Shown: positions 36,265 through 45,044, counted from the first letter of the stretch. The stretch: DNA of 64,000 bases from Streptococcus anginosus (GCF_900636475.1 NZ_LR134283.1:992001-1056000), one strand, 5' to 3'. Numbers and translations are program-made. The notes: generated by a model not told the origin, from the sequence alone.

Positions 36265-37150
36265 GAGTTTCCCTCTTTTCTTTTTGTAAAATGACTAGCG
36301 CTAAACACAAGAAAGGTAAAACTGCCAGAAGTCCTGTGGGTGTCGGACCTAGAATACGCAAGGCTAATGCTTTTTCTGTTGGCAATTGAAATAAAAGACC
36401 CACGCCAACAATGGCATTAACAGCACCGTGCAAGAGTGCTGGAGCCCAGATAGAATTCGTCTTTTCCATCACCCAACTTAATAAAACGCCTAAACTAAAA
36501 CAAAAAACAAACATTGCAAGCACTCCCAGCCAAGGATATGCAAAATAAGTTAGTCCATAATTATATCCCTGCAAATTAATCGGCAGATGCCAAATACTCC
36601 AGATAAGTCCAACTAATAAGTGCGCTTGAACTATTGAAAAACGCTTGCGTAGTGCTGGATAAAGATAACCACGCCACCCAATTTCCTCACCAATAGCAAA
36701 CAGACTATTAAGAAAAGGCGCATACGTCAAAGCTGAAAATAGTTGTGCAAAAATAACGATCTGTATGGGAAGATTTATTTGAGGACTACCTGTTCTTCCC
36801 AGCATTTCTCGCAACGTCTCAAAACCAAGACTAAACTGTTTGCTAAAGACTATGTAATACAGTCCTGCTCCTAAAAAACTCAATACCGCAGGCAACCAAA
36901 GCGCTAATAAATAATAGCGCCAACATCCTTTGAGATTTGTTGAAAATTGAGCCTGTAATTTCATGTTTGCTGATCTCCTCTTCTTTAAGATAAAAAAAGC
37001 AAAAGCTGGCATCCACATGGCAAGAATAGTTCCAGCCTGAGCGATAGGCTCGCCAAGCTTTACATCAGCTAACCATAGCCCAATCCAAATCAACCAAGCT
37101 AAGCTATAAGATAAAAAAATAAAAGTAAGCATATCCGTTTTCTTCGACAT
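36251..37150 (-). CDS. CPBP-family intramembrane metalloprotease
   Basis: A 299-residue protein with about eight helices. The CPBP motifs are EEIGWRGYLYPALRKRF (motif 1, EExxxR), WSIWHLPIN (motif 2, FxxxH type) and WAPALLHGAVNA (motif 3, HxxxN). These Abi/CAAX proteases are linked to bacteriocin self-immunity in lactic acid bacteria. It is the first gene of the operon with SdpR and SdpI. The ATG at 37150 lacks a strong ribosome binding site. Confidence 0.9.
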   Translation of the reverse strand: MSKKTDMLTFIFLSYSLAWLIWIGLWLADVKLGEPIAQAGTILAMWMPAFAFFILKKRRSANMKLQAQFSTNLKGCWRYYLLALWLPAVLSFLGAGLYYIVFSKQFSLGFETLREMLGRTGSPQINLPIQIVIFAQLFSALTYAPFLNSLFAIGEEIGWRGYLYPALRKRFSIVQAHLLVGLIWSIWHLPINLQGYNYGLTYFAYPWLGVLAMFVFCFSLGVLLSWVMEKTNSIWAPALLHGAVNAIVGVGLLFQLPTEKALALRILGPTPTGLLAVLPFLCLALVILQKEKRETHEFR

Positions 37151-37165
37151 TTAAGTTACACTTTC

Positions 37166-37189
37166 TATTTAGATAATCTTCTAAATAGA
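37166..37189. promoter_or_regulatory. Operator 1 of the SdpR operon
   Basis: A perfect inverted repeat CTATTTAGA-N6-TCTAAATAG lies directly downstream of the operon -10 (TATAAT on the minus strand at 37191-37196). Confidence 0.75.
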
Positions 37190-37190
37190 A

Positions 37191-37218
37191 TTATACTCTT
37201 TCTTTTAAAAAACACAAG
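37191..37218 (-). promoter_or_regulatory. Promoter of CPBP-SdpR-SdpI operon
   Basis: The -10 TATAAT (37191-37196) and a -35 TTGTGT (37213-37218) are 16 bp apart on the minus strand, exactly between the two operators. Confidence 0.65.
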
Positions 37219-37220
37219 AC

Positions 37221-37244
37221 CTATTTAGATTTTTTTCTAAATAG
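37221..37244. promoter_or_regulatory. Operator 2 of the SdpR operon
   Basis: A second perfect CTATTTAGA-N6-TCTAAATAG lies directly upstream of the -35, 55 bp from operator 1 measured start to start. Confidence 0.75.
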
Positions 37245-37258
37245 TTTTAAAAAAGAAA

Positions 37259-37311
37259 GAGGGCAGAACAAAATCAATAACTTAACGAGTTGGATTTTGT
37301 CATTCCGCTCC
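37259..37311. repeat. Intergenic repeat element / bidirectional terminator
   Basis: An imperfect inverted repeat (ACAAAATC...AACT...AGTT..GATTTTGT and GGGC/CCGCTCC edges) resembles 35260-35312. The rest of the gap up to 37520 contains the GAGCTGTTGAAGGTT motif also seen, inverted, near 14680. A 79-codon minus-strand frame across it is not credible as a gene. Confidence 0.5.
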
Positions 37312-37520
37312 GCAGCAGCAATGATTAGCTCCAGTAGTCTGAGGAGCTGTTGAAGGTTACAAATACAGCTAACGAGATCAGCGTCAATAAACTTGATTAA
37401 AACTTTGTTATTGCTTTCTACGAAAGATTTATTTATCACCCGCCATATTTTTTTGAGCAAACCACACTAAACTGCGTTTTACAAACAATATTATTATAAA
37501 AACATTTTCACAAATCTCTT

Positions 37521-37754
37521 TTACAAAATCAAAGATACTATCAAAACAAGAAGAACAGTAAGAATAGAAAGTGTCACAGCCAGACTTACCCAAAAACCAG
37601 CTGTGTTCCTTGGATTGATCCCAATTCCCACACCGATTTCTTTAGGTATCCAAAATGGTTCAGTAGAAGATTGCTTTCCCTTCAAACGAAGTAACCTAAT
37701 CAGGTACCAAATAAAGAATATGAATAAAACAATATATAACAATTGTCCTCCCAT
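37521..37754 (-). CDS. Small membrane protein, DUF5808-like
   Basis: A 77-residue protein with an N-terminal helix (about 5-22), a soluble middle with EPFWIPKEIGVGIGINPRN and a C-terminal helix (about 55-77). The IPK-GVG-GINP string resembles DUF5808, a domain often attached to DUF1648 proteins like the nearby SdpI. The ATG at 37754 has AAAGGAGATA just upstream. It is divergent from exoA and has no known function. Confidence 0.65.
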   Translation of the reverse strand: MGGQLLYIVLFIFFIWYLIRLLRLKGKQSSTEPFWIPKEIGVGIGINPRNTAGFWVSLAVTLSILTVLLVLIVSLIL

Positions 37755-37832
37755 TATATCTCCTTTCACTAGTATTATACACTTTACTCTCCTTTTTACA
37801 ACCTCAAATTCGCCGAGTCAGTTATTTTTTGA

Positions 37833-37838
37833 TACAAT
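37833..37838 (+). promoter_or_regulatory. Extended -10 of exoA
   Basis: TGATACAAT, an extended -10 with TACAAT at 37833-37838, lies 31 bp before the exoA start. No -35 consensus is seen. Confidence 0.5.
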
Positions 37839-37869
37839 AGAAAAAAATGAATCTAGAAAAGGTATCTAT

Positions 37870-38697
37870 ATGAAACTCATTTCTTGGAATATTGACTCTC
37901 TCAACGCAGCTTTGACCAGCGACTCTGCACGCGCGCAATTGTCACAAGCTGTTTTACAGACTTTAGTAAGATTAGACGCTGATATTATCGCCATTCAGGA
38001 AACTAAATTATCTGCTAACGGACCAACTAAAAAACATCTAAAAGTTTTAGATGAATTATTCCCACATTATGAAACTACATGGCGCTCTTCTATAGAACCT
38101 GCACGTAAAGGTTATGCCGGAACTATGTTTTTATACAAAGAGAATCTATCTCCAAAAATAACCTTCCCAGAAATCGGTGCACCTTCTACTATGGATGCCG
38201 AAGGGCGTATTATTACCCTTGAGTTTGAAAAATTCTTTGTCACACAAGTCTACACTCCCAATGCAGGTGATGGTTTAAAACGTTTAGAAGAACGACAAAT
38301 CTGGGACAAAAAATATGCTGACTATCTAACAGCTTTAGACATAGAAAAACCTGTCCTTGCGACAGGGGACTACAATGTAGCCCACAATGAGATTGACCTC
38401 GCTCATCCTTCTAGCAACCGTCGCTCACCTGGATTTACAGATGAAGAACGATCCGGATTTACCAATCTGTTAAATCGTGGTTTTACTGATACTTTCCGTT
38501 ACATTCACGGCGATAATCCAAATGTTTATAGCTGGTGGGCACAACGCAGCAAGACCAGCAAAATCAATAACAGTGGCTGGAGAATTGATTACTGGCTGAC
38601 CAGCAATCGAATTGCAGATAAAGTAACCAAGTCAGAAATGATTGACTCAGGTACAAGGCAAGACCACACACCAATTGTATTGGAAATTGAGTTATAA
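37870..38697 (+). CDS. exoA: Exodeoxyribonuclease III family AP endonuclease
   Basis: A 275-residue ExoIII/APE1-type nuclease for base-excision repair that cuts at abasic sites and trims 3' ends. It has MKLISWNIDSLN, the metal ligand Glu in AIQETKL, ATGDYNVAHNEIDLAHP with the catalytic Asp/Asn, and the terminal SGTRQDHTPIVLE His. The ATG at 37870 gives exactly the streptococcal ExoA length; upstream in-frame codons overlap the divergent small gene. It converges with nth, another repair gene, across a shared terminator. Confidence 0.95.
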   Translation: MKLISWNIDSLNAALTSDSARAQLSQAVLQTLVRLDADIIAIQETKLSANGPTKKHLKVLDELFPHYETTWRSSIEPARKGYAGTMFLYKENLSPKITFPEIGAPSTMDAEGRIITLEFEKFFVTQVYTPNAGDGLKRLEERQIWDKKYADYLTALDIEKPVLATGDYNVAHNEIDLAHPSSNRRSPGFTDEERSGFTNLLNRGFTDTFRYIHGDNPNVYSWWAQRSKTSKINNSGWRIDYWLTSNRIADKVTKSEMIDSGTRQDHTPIVLEIEL

Positions 38698-38723
38698 AAA
38701 AAGAGGTTTCTCCTCTTTTTTTT
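38697..38723. terminator. Bidirectional terminator between exoA and nth
   Basis: AAAGAGG pairs with CCTCTTT and is flanked by A and T runs on both sides. It overlaps the ends of both genes. Confidence 0.8.
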
Positions 38724-39346
38724 CAATCAAAATGATACAGTTGTGGATACTGGTCACATTCAGGATTTCTTGGGTGGCAGATTTCACGACCAAAGCAAAT
38801 CATAGCTTGATGAGCTGGAAGCCATTCATTTTTGGGCAGAACTTCCATCACGCGTTGTTCAACTTCTAGAGGGGTAGCCGACTTTTTGACAATGTCATGA
38901 TGTTTGCAAATCCGCTCCACATGAGTATCCACCGCAAAAGCCGGAATACCAAAACCAACACTCATGACTACATTGGCTGTTTTACGTCCTACACCTGCAA
39001 GACTTTCCAATTCCTGTCGTGTATGAGGTACCTGACCGTCAAAGTTATCCAGCAATTGCTGAGCACATTTTTTCAAAAACTTAGCCTTATTGCGATAAAG
39101 CCCCAGACGAGCAATATAGCTGGCAATTTCATTTTCTGATGCCGCAGCCATTTCCCGTGGAGTTGGATAGGCTTTAAAAAGGGCTGGTGTGACTATGTTG
39201 ACTGCTGCATCGGTCGTTTGAGCTGACAGCATGACTGCGACTAACAATTCAAAATGATTGGTAAAATTCAAGCTAGGTTTTGCATCTGGAAATAGGGCGA
39301 TGATTTCCTCAATCACCTTTCGCGCACGTTTTTTTGATAAAACCAT
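38723..39346 (-). CDS. nth: Endonuclease III (DNA glycosylase/AP lyase)
   Basis: A 207-residue HhH-GPD glycosylase acting on oxidised pyrimidines. The helix-hairpin-helix motif LESLAGVGRKTANVVMS carries the catalytic Lys, and the catalytic Asp is in AFAVDTHVERI. The usual [4Fe-4S] loop at the C-terminus is altered: only the first two Cys of the C-x6-C-x2-C-x5-C series remain (CHPRNPEC), and the third position is Tyr. The enzyme therefore probably lacks the cluster, which I recall as usual in streptococci. Confidence 0.93.
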   Translation of the reverse strand: MVLSKKRARKVIEEIIALFPDAKPSLNFTNHFELLVAVMLSAQTTDAAVNIVTPALFKAYPTPREMAAASENEIASYIARLGLYRNKAKFLKKCAQQLLDNFDGQVPHTRQELESLAGVGRKTANVVMSVGFGIPAFAVDTHVERICKHHDIVKKSATPLEVEQRVMEVLPKNEWLPAHQAMICFGREICHPRNPECDQYPQLYHFD

Positions 39347-39364
39347 TTTTTCTCTTTTCGTTCT

Positions 39365-39530
39365 TTACTAATATTCAATGAAAATCAAACAGTCTCACAG
39401 ACTGTTTAGCAACCTTGCAAGGTGAGACTATACAAAATATCTGACGGAATATGTTGTATCGGATGATTAAATCAAAAGAGCGACGATTAACATTTTCAAA
39501 TTTTAGTTCTATCTCACTCCCAAGCTAACA
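39365..39530. repeat. Intergenic repeat element
   Basis: The gap upstream of nth holds TATTCAATGAAAATCAAACA, the inverted pair CAGTCT/AGACTG, CCTTGCAAGG and a TCTCACTCCC edge. This is a streptococcal intergenic repeat form also represented near 6.4 and 14.6 kb. No gene is seen. Confidence 0.5.
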
Positions 39531-39608
39531 AGGTTTGAAGAAATTTTCTCAGTGTATAAAAACATTATAACACGAACAGCAATGATACCAAAATAGAGAG
39601 CTTAAAAA

Positions 39609-39656
39609 GAAGTGAGACGACAAAATGGATTTCTTTAAAATCGCAATTGTTGCCTC
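39609..39656 (-). terminator. Terminator after ArsC-like gene
   Basis: On the minus strand GTGAGGCAACAAT pairs imperfectly with ATTTTGTCGTCTCAC at the ends of a long hairpin. A T run marks the plus-strand side, so it may act in both directions. Confidence 0.6.
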
Positions 39657-39669
39657 ACCTCTTTTTTAT

Positions 39670-40023
39670 TTACAAATCTAATATTGCATATTCTATGCGG
39701 TAGCCTATTTGCAGGATTTTTCCGTCTTTTTCTAAGATTGGTCGTTTGATGAGCATGCCATCGGTTGCTAAAAGCTCTGCGGCTTCTTCGGCGGACAATC
39801 CTGATAGTTTATCTTTCAAACCTAGCTCACGATATTTGAGCCCGCTAGTGTTGAAGAAAGATTTGATGTTTAAATCAGAATTTTCCATCCAAGTTAAAAT
39901 TTCCTCTTTACTCGGTGTTTCCTTGACAATATCCACCGCTTCAAAGTCCAAACCCAACTGGTTTAATTCAGCCTTGGCTTTGCGACAGGTCGAACATTTT
40001 GGATATTCAATAAATCGTAACAT
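39670..40023 (-). CDS. ArsC/Spx-like thioredoxin-fold protein
   Basis: A 117-residue ArsC-superfamily protein with the redox motif CSTC at 10-13, then KAKAELNQLGLDFEAVDI, and the family end LLATDGMLIKRPILEKDGKILQIGYR. Spx regulators use CxxC in the same place but normally have a longer, basic C-terminus and a conserved RPI. This one is closest to the YusI/MgsR-like ArsC group. It could be an arsenate reductase or, less likely, an RNA polymerase-binding regulator. It is 19 bp after ogt. Confidence 0.82.
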   Translation of the reverse strand: MLRFIEYPKCSTCRKAKAELNQLGLDFEAVDIVKETPSKEEILTWMENSDLNIKSFFNTSGLKYRELGLKDKLSGLSAEEAAELLATDGMLIKRPILEKDGKILQIGYRIEYAILDL

Positions 40024-40042
40024 ATCATTTTCTCCATTTGTA

Positions 40043-40549
40043 TCATTTATCCAAAGCTTTCTCGCTAAGTTCTACGCCTTCATGCTCCAAAAGCCATATT
40101 TTCTTGTCTAATCCCCCAACATAGCCGGTTAATTGTCCTTGGCTTCCCAGCACCCGATGACAGGGAACGATGATAGAAAAGGGATTTCTACCCACAGCGC
40201 CACCAACAGCCTGCGCCGAGTGAATATCTAACTCCTTTGCTATCTGACCATACGTGACCGTTCTCCCATAAGGAATAGTTTGCAGATAAGTCCAGACCCG
40301 TTGTTGAAAATCCGTCCCAACAGGAGCCAAAACAAGACTCGAAAAGTCTGGATACTTTCCGCTAAAATAATCATCTAGCAAAAGACGAGTTCTTTTCAGA
40401 ATATCATTTTCTACTGGCATCGTGGCTTTCTCTAAACCGCGCTCAAAATATTTCTGCTTGAAAAACCAAGCTCCAACCAGCCCTATTTCATTAGCAACAA
40501 GTGACATTTCTCCCAAAGGAGAGAGATAAATTTGTTTATAAAAAGTCAT
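40043..40549 (-). CDS. ogt: Methylated-DNA-protein-cysteine methyltransferase
   Basis: A 168-residue suicide repair protein that removes methyl groups from O6-methylguanine. The acceptor Cys is in IIVPCHRVLG, preceded by the helix-turn-helix RTVTYGQIAKELDIHSAQAVGGAVGRNP and followed by YVGGLDKKIWLLEHE. The length fits Ogt rather than the two-domain Ada. It lies 2 bp after rsmI. Confidence 0.94.
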   Translation of the reverse strand: MTFYKQIYLSPLGEMSLVANEIGLVGAWFFKQKYFERGLEKATMPVENDILKRTRLLLDDYFSGKYPDFSSLVLAPVGTDFQQRVWTYLQTIPYGRTVTYGQIAKELDIHSAQAVGGAVGRNPFSIIVPCHRVLGSQGQLTGYVGGLDKKIWLLEHEGVELSEKALDK

Positions 40550-40551
40550 TT

Positions 40552-41418
40552 TTACTCACTGACTTGCTCATGATAACGAGCATATAATTCACTCTTATTC
40601 CAGCCGTATTTTTTCGCTACTTCTTTGATAGCTTGATTTTTCTTTGCTCCTGCTGCTACTAGAAGATCAACCTCTGCCAACAAATCCGCTTCTGACTGTT
40701 CAATCTCTTCTTCCTTAAAACCTTCTACGATTAACAAACATTCACCTTTTAGTGGATTTTCCGTAATAAAGCCAATCACTTCCGAAATCAAGCCGCGCTG
40801 GTATTCTTCATAAATCTTAGTTAATTCCCGTACTAGTACTACAGAACGATCCCCATAGATACTGAGCATATTTTCTAAAGTGGCTTTGACCCGATGAGGA
40901 GATTCGTAAAAAATCTGTGTCTCTGGATAGGCTTTTTTATTAGAAAAAAACTCTTTTTGCTGACCAGCCTTGCGTGGCAAAAATCCATAAAAAATATGAG
41001 GTTGTGGAGCTAAGCCACTAGCTATCAAAGCTGAAATGCCTGCGCTGGGACCAGGCACAGTCACTACTGCGATTTCCTCAGCAATAGCAGCTTTAACTAA
41101 ATCATGCCCCGGATCCGAAATACTAGGCAAGCCGGCATCCGAAACCTGAGCAATATTCTGCCCGCTTTTCAGCAAACGAATCAAATCAGGGATTTTTTCT
41201 TTGGCATTATGCTCGTGAAAGCTGATCTGCTTCGTAGTAATACCAAAATGCTTGAGCAACAAACCAGTATTTCTGGTATCTTCTGCTGCAATGAAATCGA
41301 CTTCTTTCAGAGTATTCACCATACGGATGCTCATATCGTCCATATTCCCAATCGGAGTAGCCACCAGATAGAGCTTCCCATAAGGAGACTGACCTTTAAA
41401 ACTTTTTTGAACCTGCAT
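40552..41418 (-). CDS. rsmI: 16S rRNA (cytidine-1402 2'-O) methyltransferase
   Basis: A 288-residue SAM-dependent tetrapyrrole-methylase-fold enzyme. It has GKLYLVATPIGNMDDMSIR at the start, FIAAEDTRNTGLLLKHF, SDAGLPSISDPG and VTVPGPSAGISALIASGL. It methylates C1402 in the decoding centre together with RsmH. It belongs to the run tmk-holB-yabA-rsmI, which is conserved in Firmicutes, and follows yabA by 2 bp. Confidence 0.95.
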   Translation of the reverse strand: MQVQKSFKGQSPYGKLYLVATPIGNMDDMSIRMVNTLKEVDFIAAEDTRNTGLLLKHFGITTKQISFHEHNAKEKIPDLIRLLKSGQNIAQVSDAGLPSISDPGHDLVKAAIAEEIAVVTVPGPSAGISALIASGLAPQPHIFYGFLPRKAGQQKEFFSNKKAYPETQIFYESPHRVKATLENMLSIYGDRSVVLVRELTKIYEEYQRGLISEVIGFITENPLKGECLLIVEGFKEEEIEQSEADLLAEVDLLVAAGAKKNQAIKEVAKKYGWNKSELYARYHEQVSE

Positions 41419-41420
41419 AC

Positions 41421-41738
41421 TTACTCCCTAAAAAGTAATTCATCACAAAACATACATTCTGCATCATTTTCACGACGCTGACCATAAAAATCTGTGCACA
41501 CATGAAAACCATCTTCATAGAGTTTGCGCAGATTATCGCGATTTCTTTTTGTTTTTGGTGTTGTTGTATGCTCCACTTGGCCCAATCGCTCTCGTAATTT
41601 ATCATTTTCCAAACGAAGCGCTACGTTTTCTTCTACTACGCCTTTCAGATTTTTCTTAATTGCCTCTACTTCTGCCAAAGTCACAAGCAGATTTTGAGAA
41701 AATTCATCAAGAGCATCAAATAATTCTTTTTTATTCAT
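41421..41738 (-). CDS. yabA: Replication initiation control protein YabA
   Basis: A 105-residue protein with an N-terminal leucine-rich coiled coil (about residues 3-60: [26 protein letters not shown]) that forms tetramers, and a C-terminal zinc-binding end with [14 protein letters not shown] and CMFCDEL. It tethers DnaA to the DnaN clamp and limits initiation. I start at the ATG at 41738 after GGTAGTGAGG, since [10 protein letters not shown] is the family N-terminus. Eleven further upstream codons are open but unlikely. Confidence 0.94.
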   Translation of the reverse strand: MNKKELFDALDEFSQNLLVTLAEVEAIKKNLKGVVEENVALRLENDKLRERLGQVEHTTTPKTKRNRDNLRKLYEDGFHVCTDFYGQRRENDAECMFCDELLFRE

Positions 41739-41772
41739 CCTCACTACCATTTTCCTGTGCCAACGTAGCACA

Positions 41773-42666
41773 TCATTCTCTTTCTTGTAACACCATATAT
41801 TCTAGTGCATTTTGAAAACTAACATTTGCTTGCCACATTTTTATTGCTGTAAATATACCTTCTAAATAGAAGCGTCCACATGTTGTTTGCATTTCTTTTG
41901 CAAAGAGAAGCTCCAAGAGTTTCAAAGCCTGTTCTTGCTTTTCCTTATCATCTGCCAGACTAGCCAACTTCGCAACCTGCAAATAAGCAGTCTCTTTTCG
42001 ATTTAAGCAAAGCGATGCAAAACGATCACATTCTGCTGCCAAGTCAAAAAAAGCTGGACTAGCTGCCAAACGCATGGCTTCTTCTTCTGTTTGACCATAA
42101 GCAGTTAACAATTCTGCTTGTGTCTTTATCAGCCCAGTCTGCTCCAATTTTTTAAGCAAATAGGCTTGATTTTTTGGAAAATGAAATAGCTGCGCTCGGC
42201 TTTTAATCGTGGGCAAAATAAGATTTTCATCCGCTGTCAACAAGAAAATATACACTTCACTTTGCGGCTCTTCAATGACCTTTAACAGCGAATTAGCTGC
42301 ATTGACATGCATCTTGTCCGCATCACAAATGATAAACACTTGCTTGTTGCTCTCAAATCCAGACTGCGAAAAATTGCGTACCAATTCTCTGACTCGCTCT
42401 GTCTTTATAATATTATTGATTGGTCGAACAACCGTCACATCTGAAAAATCCTCTTCCTCAATCAAGCAGCAATTTCGACATTCACCACAGGGTAAGACAC
42501 CATTTTTATTGGTACAAAATAAACTCTGTGCTAAACATTGAGCCATCTCAAAACTACCGAAAGCTCCTGTAAACAGATAAGCATGATTCAGACGATTCTG
42601 CTGTAAAATTTGTTCAAAACGCTCAAACAAGACTGGCTGTAACCGAGCTAATTCTTCTATTTTCAT
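41773..42666 (-). CDS. holB: DNA polymerase III delta-prime subunit
   Basis: A 297-residue AAA+ clamp-loader subunit. It has [20 protein letters not shown] in place of a canonical P-loop, the zinc-finger Cys set of CGECRNC, and [15 protein letters not shown] with the SRAQ sensor 1 (KSRAQLFHF). Delta-prime proteins lack ATP hydrolysis, in line with the degenerate P-loop. Its start overlaps tmk by 4 bp. Confidence 0.93.
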   Translation of the reverse strand: MKIEELARLQPVLFERFEQILQQNRLNHAYLFTGAFGSFEMAQCLAQSLFCTNKNGVLPCGECRNCCLIEEEDFSDVTVVRPINNIIKTERVRELVRNFSQSGFESNKQVFIICDADKMHVNAANSLLKVIEEPQSEVYIFLLTADENLILPTIKSRAQLFHFPKNQAYLLKKLEQTGLIKTQAELLTAYGQTEEEAMRLAASPAFFDLAAECDRFASLCLNRKETAYLQVAKLASLADDKEKQEQALKLLELLFAKEMQTTCGRFYLEGIFTAIKMWQANVSFQNALEYMVLQERE

Positions 42667-43301
42667 CTTAAACTCTCAACATGCTCTGCTAGCACTGCTA
42701 TCGTATCGGAAATTACTTTTTCAAGTGGCTGACTGGCGTCAATCCTTTTCATACGATTTGGCTCTTTTTCAAGAATAGATAAATATCCTTCACGGACTCG
42801 TTGATGCCATTCCACACTTTCACGATCCAAACGGTCCGCACCACGCTCTTTGCTCTTAGCAATACGAGCCAAGCCTTCCTCTGCTTCAATATCAAAATAA
42901 AGGGTCAAATCTGGCTTCAAACCATCGGTCGCAAAATCATTCAGCCAATCAATATCAGCCACCTTCAGACCTCGACCAAAACCTTGATACGCCACCGAAC
43001 TATCAATAAAGCGATCCACCAGCACCATTTCGCCACGATCTAAAGCAGGCAAAATACGTTCCACCAAATGTTGCCTGCGACTGGCAATATAGAGGAGCAG
43101 TTCCGTTTTTTCATCGATTTCCGTATGCTTCGGATCTAAAACAACATCGCGAATCTTCTCCGCAACTGCCACTCCACCAGGCTCACGCGTAGTGACAAAC
43201 GCTTGCCCTTTTGCTTCTAAAATGGGAATCAAGGCTTCTAAAACACTTGATTTTCCTGCACCATCTGGTCCCTCTAAAGAGATGAATATTCCTTTTGACA
43301 T
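42663..43301 (-). CDS. tmk: Thymidylate kinase
   Basis: A 212-residue dTMP kinase with the P-loop [12 protein letters not shown] at residues 8-19, the TREPGG motif, [18 protein letters not shown] and the LID region [13 protein letters not shown]. It makes dTDP for DNA synthesis. It is the first gene of the tmk-holB-yabA-rsmI-ogt-ArsC-like run. Confidence 0.96.
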   Translation of the reverse strand: MSKGIFISLEGPDGAGKSSVLEALIPILEAKGQAFVTTREPGGVAVAEKIRDVVLDPKHTEIDEKTELLLYIASRRQHLVERILPALDRGEMVLVDRFIDSSVAYQGFGRGLKVADIDWLNDFATDGLKPDLTLYFDIEAEEGLARIAKSKERGADRLDRESVEWHQRVREGYLSILEKEPNRMKRIDASQPLEKVISDTIAVLAEHVESLR

Positions 43302-43455
43302 ACTAACTCATTTCTTCCTTTTTCTCCTTTCTATTTTAACAAAAAACTCCAGAAAAATCATTGTCAGAAAAAGTTTAAAAAAATTTTTTCAAAATGATAC
43401 ATAAGTTTTCAAGATTTGATACAATAGAATGTACAGAAATTATTAGGAGGTTATC

Positions 43456-44319
43456 ATGTCTAAGTTTAAAAACTATCTAACGATTGTTCTAGGAGCTGGA
43501 ATTTTTGCTTTTGCAATCAATTATCTGATTATTCCGAATCATTTGTATGAGGGAGGCGCAACTGGTGTGACCCTCATTACATACTATCTTTTTAAGATTC
43601 CTGTTTCACTGATGAATCTCATCATCAACATTCCTCTTTTCATTATTGCTTGGAGAATTTTTGGATCGCGACTTTTGTACTCTAGCATCTTAGGAACCTT
43701 TGCCGTTTCTGCTTGGCTGGCGATATTTGAAAAAATCCCTTTCGTGATTAACCTTGAAGGCGACCTCGTGATTGTGACGCTTCTGACAGGGATTATTGCT
43801 GGTGTTGGACTAGGAATTGTTTTCAATGCCGGTGGTACGACTGGCGGTACCGATATTATTGCTCGAATCGCTAACAAGTATACGAATATCTCCATGGGAA
43901 AATTGATGTTTACCGTAGACTTCTGCGTCCTTATTTTCGTTATACTTGTTTTTAAAGATGTTCGCCTAGTGATTTATACCTTGATTTTTGTCTTTATCGC
44001 TTCACGAGTGATTGACTTGATTGGTGAAGGCGGTTATGCCGGCAAGGGCTTCATGGTTATTACTAGCCGCCCAGAAGAATTGGCAAAGAAAATTGATGAA
44101 GATCTCGGTCGTGGAATTACTTTCATCAATGGACAAGGCTACTACAGTGAGAATGATTTGAAACTCATTTACTGCGTCGTTGGACGAAACGAAATGCAAT
44201 CCATGAAAAAAGTTATTCATAGCGTCGATCCACATGCCTTTATTACCATTACAGATGCCCATGAAATCCTTGGTGAAGGCTTTACCTTAGATGTCAATAA
44301 GCAACCGATTCAGAAATAA
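43456..44319 (+). CDS. YitT-family membrane protein (DUF161/DUF2179)
   Basis: A 287-residue protein with five or six N-terminal helices (FAFAINYLIIPNHLYEGGATGVTL; GIVFNAGGTTGGTDIIARI) and a cytoplasmic DUF2179 domain from about residue 200 (GITFINGQGYYSENDLKLIYCVV ... VDPHAFITITDAHEILGEGF). The role is unknown, and a transporter or ion-linked function has been suggested for relatives. It has an AGGAGGT ribosome binding site and an extended -10 TGATACAAT at 43417-43425. Confidence 0.9.
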   Translation: MSKFKNYLTIVLGAGIFAFAINYLIIPNHLYEGGATGVTLITYYLFKIPVSLMNLIINIPLFIIAWRIFGSRLLYSSILGTFAVSAWLAIFEKIPFVINLEGDLVIVTLLTGIIAGVGLGIVFNAGGTTGGTDIIARIANKYTNISMGKLMFTVDFCVLIFVILVFKDVRLVIYTLIFVFIASRVIDLIGEGGYAGKGFMVITSRPEELAKKIDEDLGRGITFINGQGYYSENDLKLIYCVVGRNEMQSMKKVIHSVDPHAFITITDAHEILGEGFTLDVNKQPIQK

Positions 44320-44336
44320 TCTTGCTCCCATTATAA

Positions 44337-44382
44337 AAAACGCATGAACACAGTTAAATGAACTGCTCTCATGCGTTTTTTG
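44337..44382. terminator. Bidirectional terminator between yitT-like and CBS/ACT genes
   Basis: AAAAAACGCATGA pairs with TCATGCGTTTTTT around a 20-base loop, giving T tracts on both strands. Confidence 0.85.
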
Positions 44383-44387
44383 TTGTC

Positions 44388-45044
44388 TTATAATGCTTTT
44401 GCTGAAGTACGGGTAATGTCTTCTACCTGAATGCCTTTGTCTTCAAATTTCGCTTTTAAAGCCGGCAAATCCACATTACCATCAATTTGAACTTCAATGA
44501 TAACTTTGCCATCTTTGCGTGGAATATTAACAGCGTTAGAGATATTGAGATTTTCTTCGACAATCAAATGCACAATCTTCTCCAACACGCCGACTTCATC
44601 TTCTGTAATGAAACGCACGCGAATGCCTTCTTCACCATAGCCAGCAATTTCAAGAAAGGCTCTGAAAACATCACGATCTGTAATGACACCGTACACTTGC
44701 TGATTGTCCACCACTGGCAAAATGCCAATTTTATTTTTCAACATCAAGTAAGTAGCATCTTCCAAACTAGCAAATTGTGACACCGTCACCACATCACGAA
44801 TCATGACGTCTTTAATCTTTGTCTTGTTTAGCAAATAATTCATCTCGTAAATGGACAAACTCGTTGCTTTTGAAGGACTTGCTTCGGCGATCGTTCCTTC
44901 AGTCACCAAACCAACCAATTGGTCATTTTCAATAACAGGAAGCCGGTGCAATCCCTGCTCACGCATAATATCCGCCGCATGCGCTACTGTCGTGTCTGGG
45001 CTAATATACACCACTTTTCGTGTCATAAAATCTTTAACTGCCAT
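44388..45044 (-). CDS. CBS-pair plus ACT domain protein (AcuB-like)
   Basis: A 218-residue protein with two CBS motifs (residues ~1-60 with VVYISPDTTVAHAADIMREQGLHRLPV, and ~78-135 with VVTVSQFASLEDATYLML) followed by an ACT domain (~145-215). CBS pairs bind adenine nucleotides and ACT domains bind amino acids. The gene directly follows the branched-chain amino acid transporter genes, as in pneumococcus, so a sensing role in amino acid metabolism is plausible but unproven. A terminator separates it from livF. Confidence 0.88.
   Translation of the reverse strand: MAVKDFMTRKVVYISPDTTVAHAADIMREQGLHRLPVIENDQLVGLVTEGTIAEASPSKATSLSIYEMNYLLNKTKIKDVMIRDVVTVSQFASLEDATYLMLKNKIGILPVVDNQQVYGVITDRDVFRAFLEIAGYGEEGIRVRFITEDEVGVLEKIVHLIVEENLNISNAVNIPRKDGKVIIEVQIDGNVDLPALKAKFEDKGIQVEDITRTSAKAL

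Noticed and set aside
37221-37460. A 79-codon minus-strand frame upstream of the SdpR operon
   Set aside because: It runs through an operator and an intergenic repeat element and lacks a credible start site.
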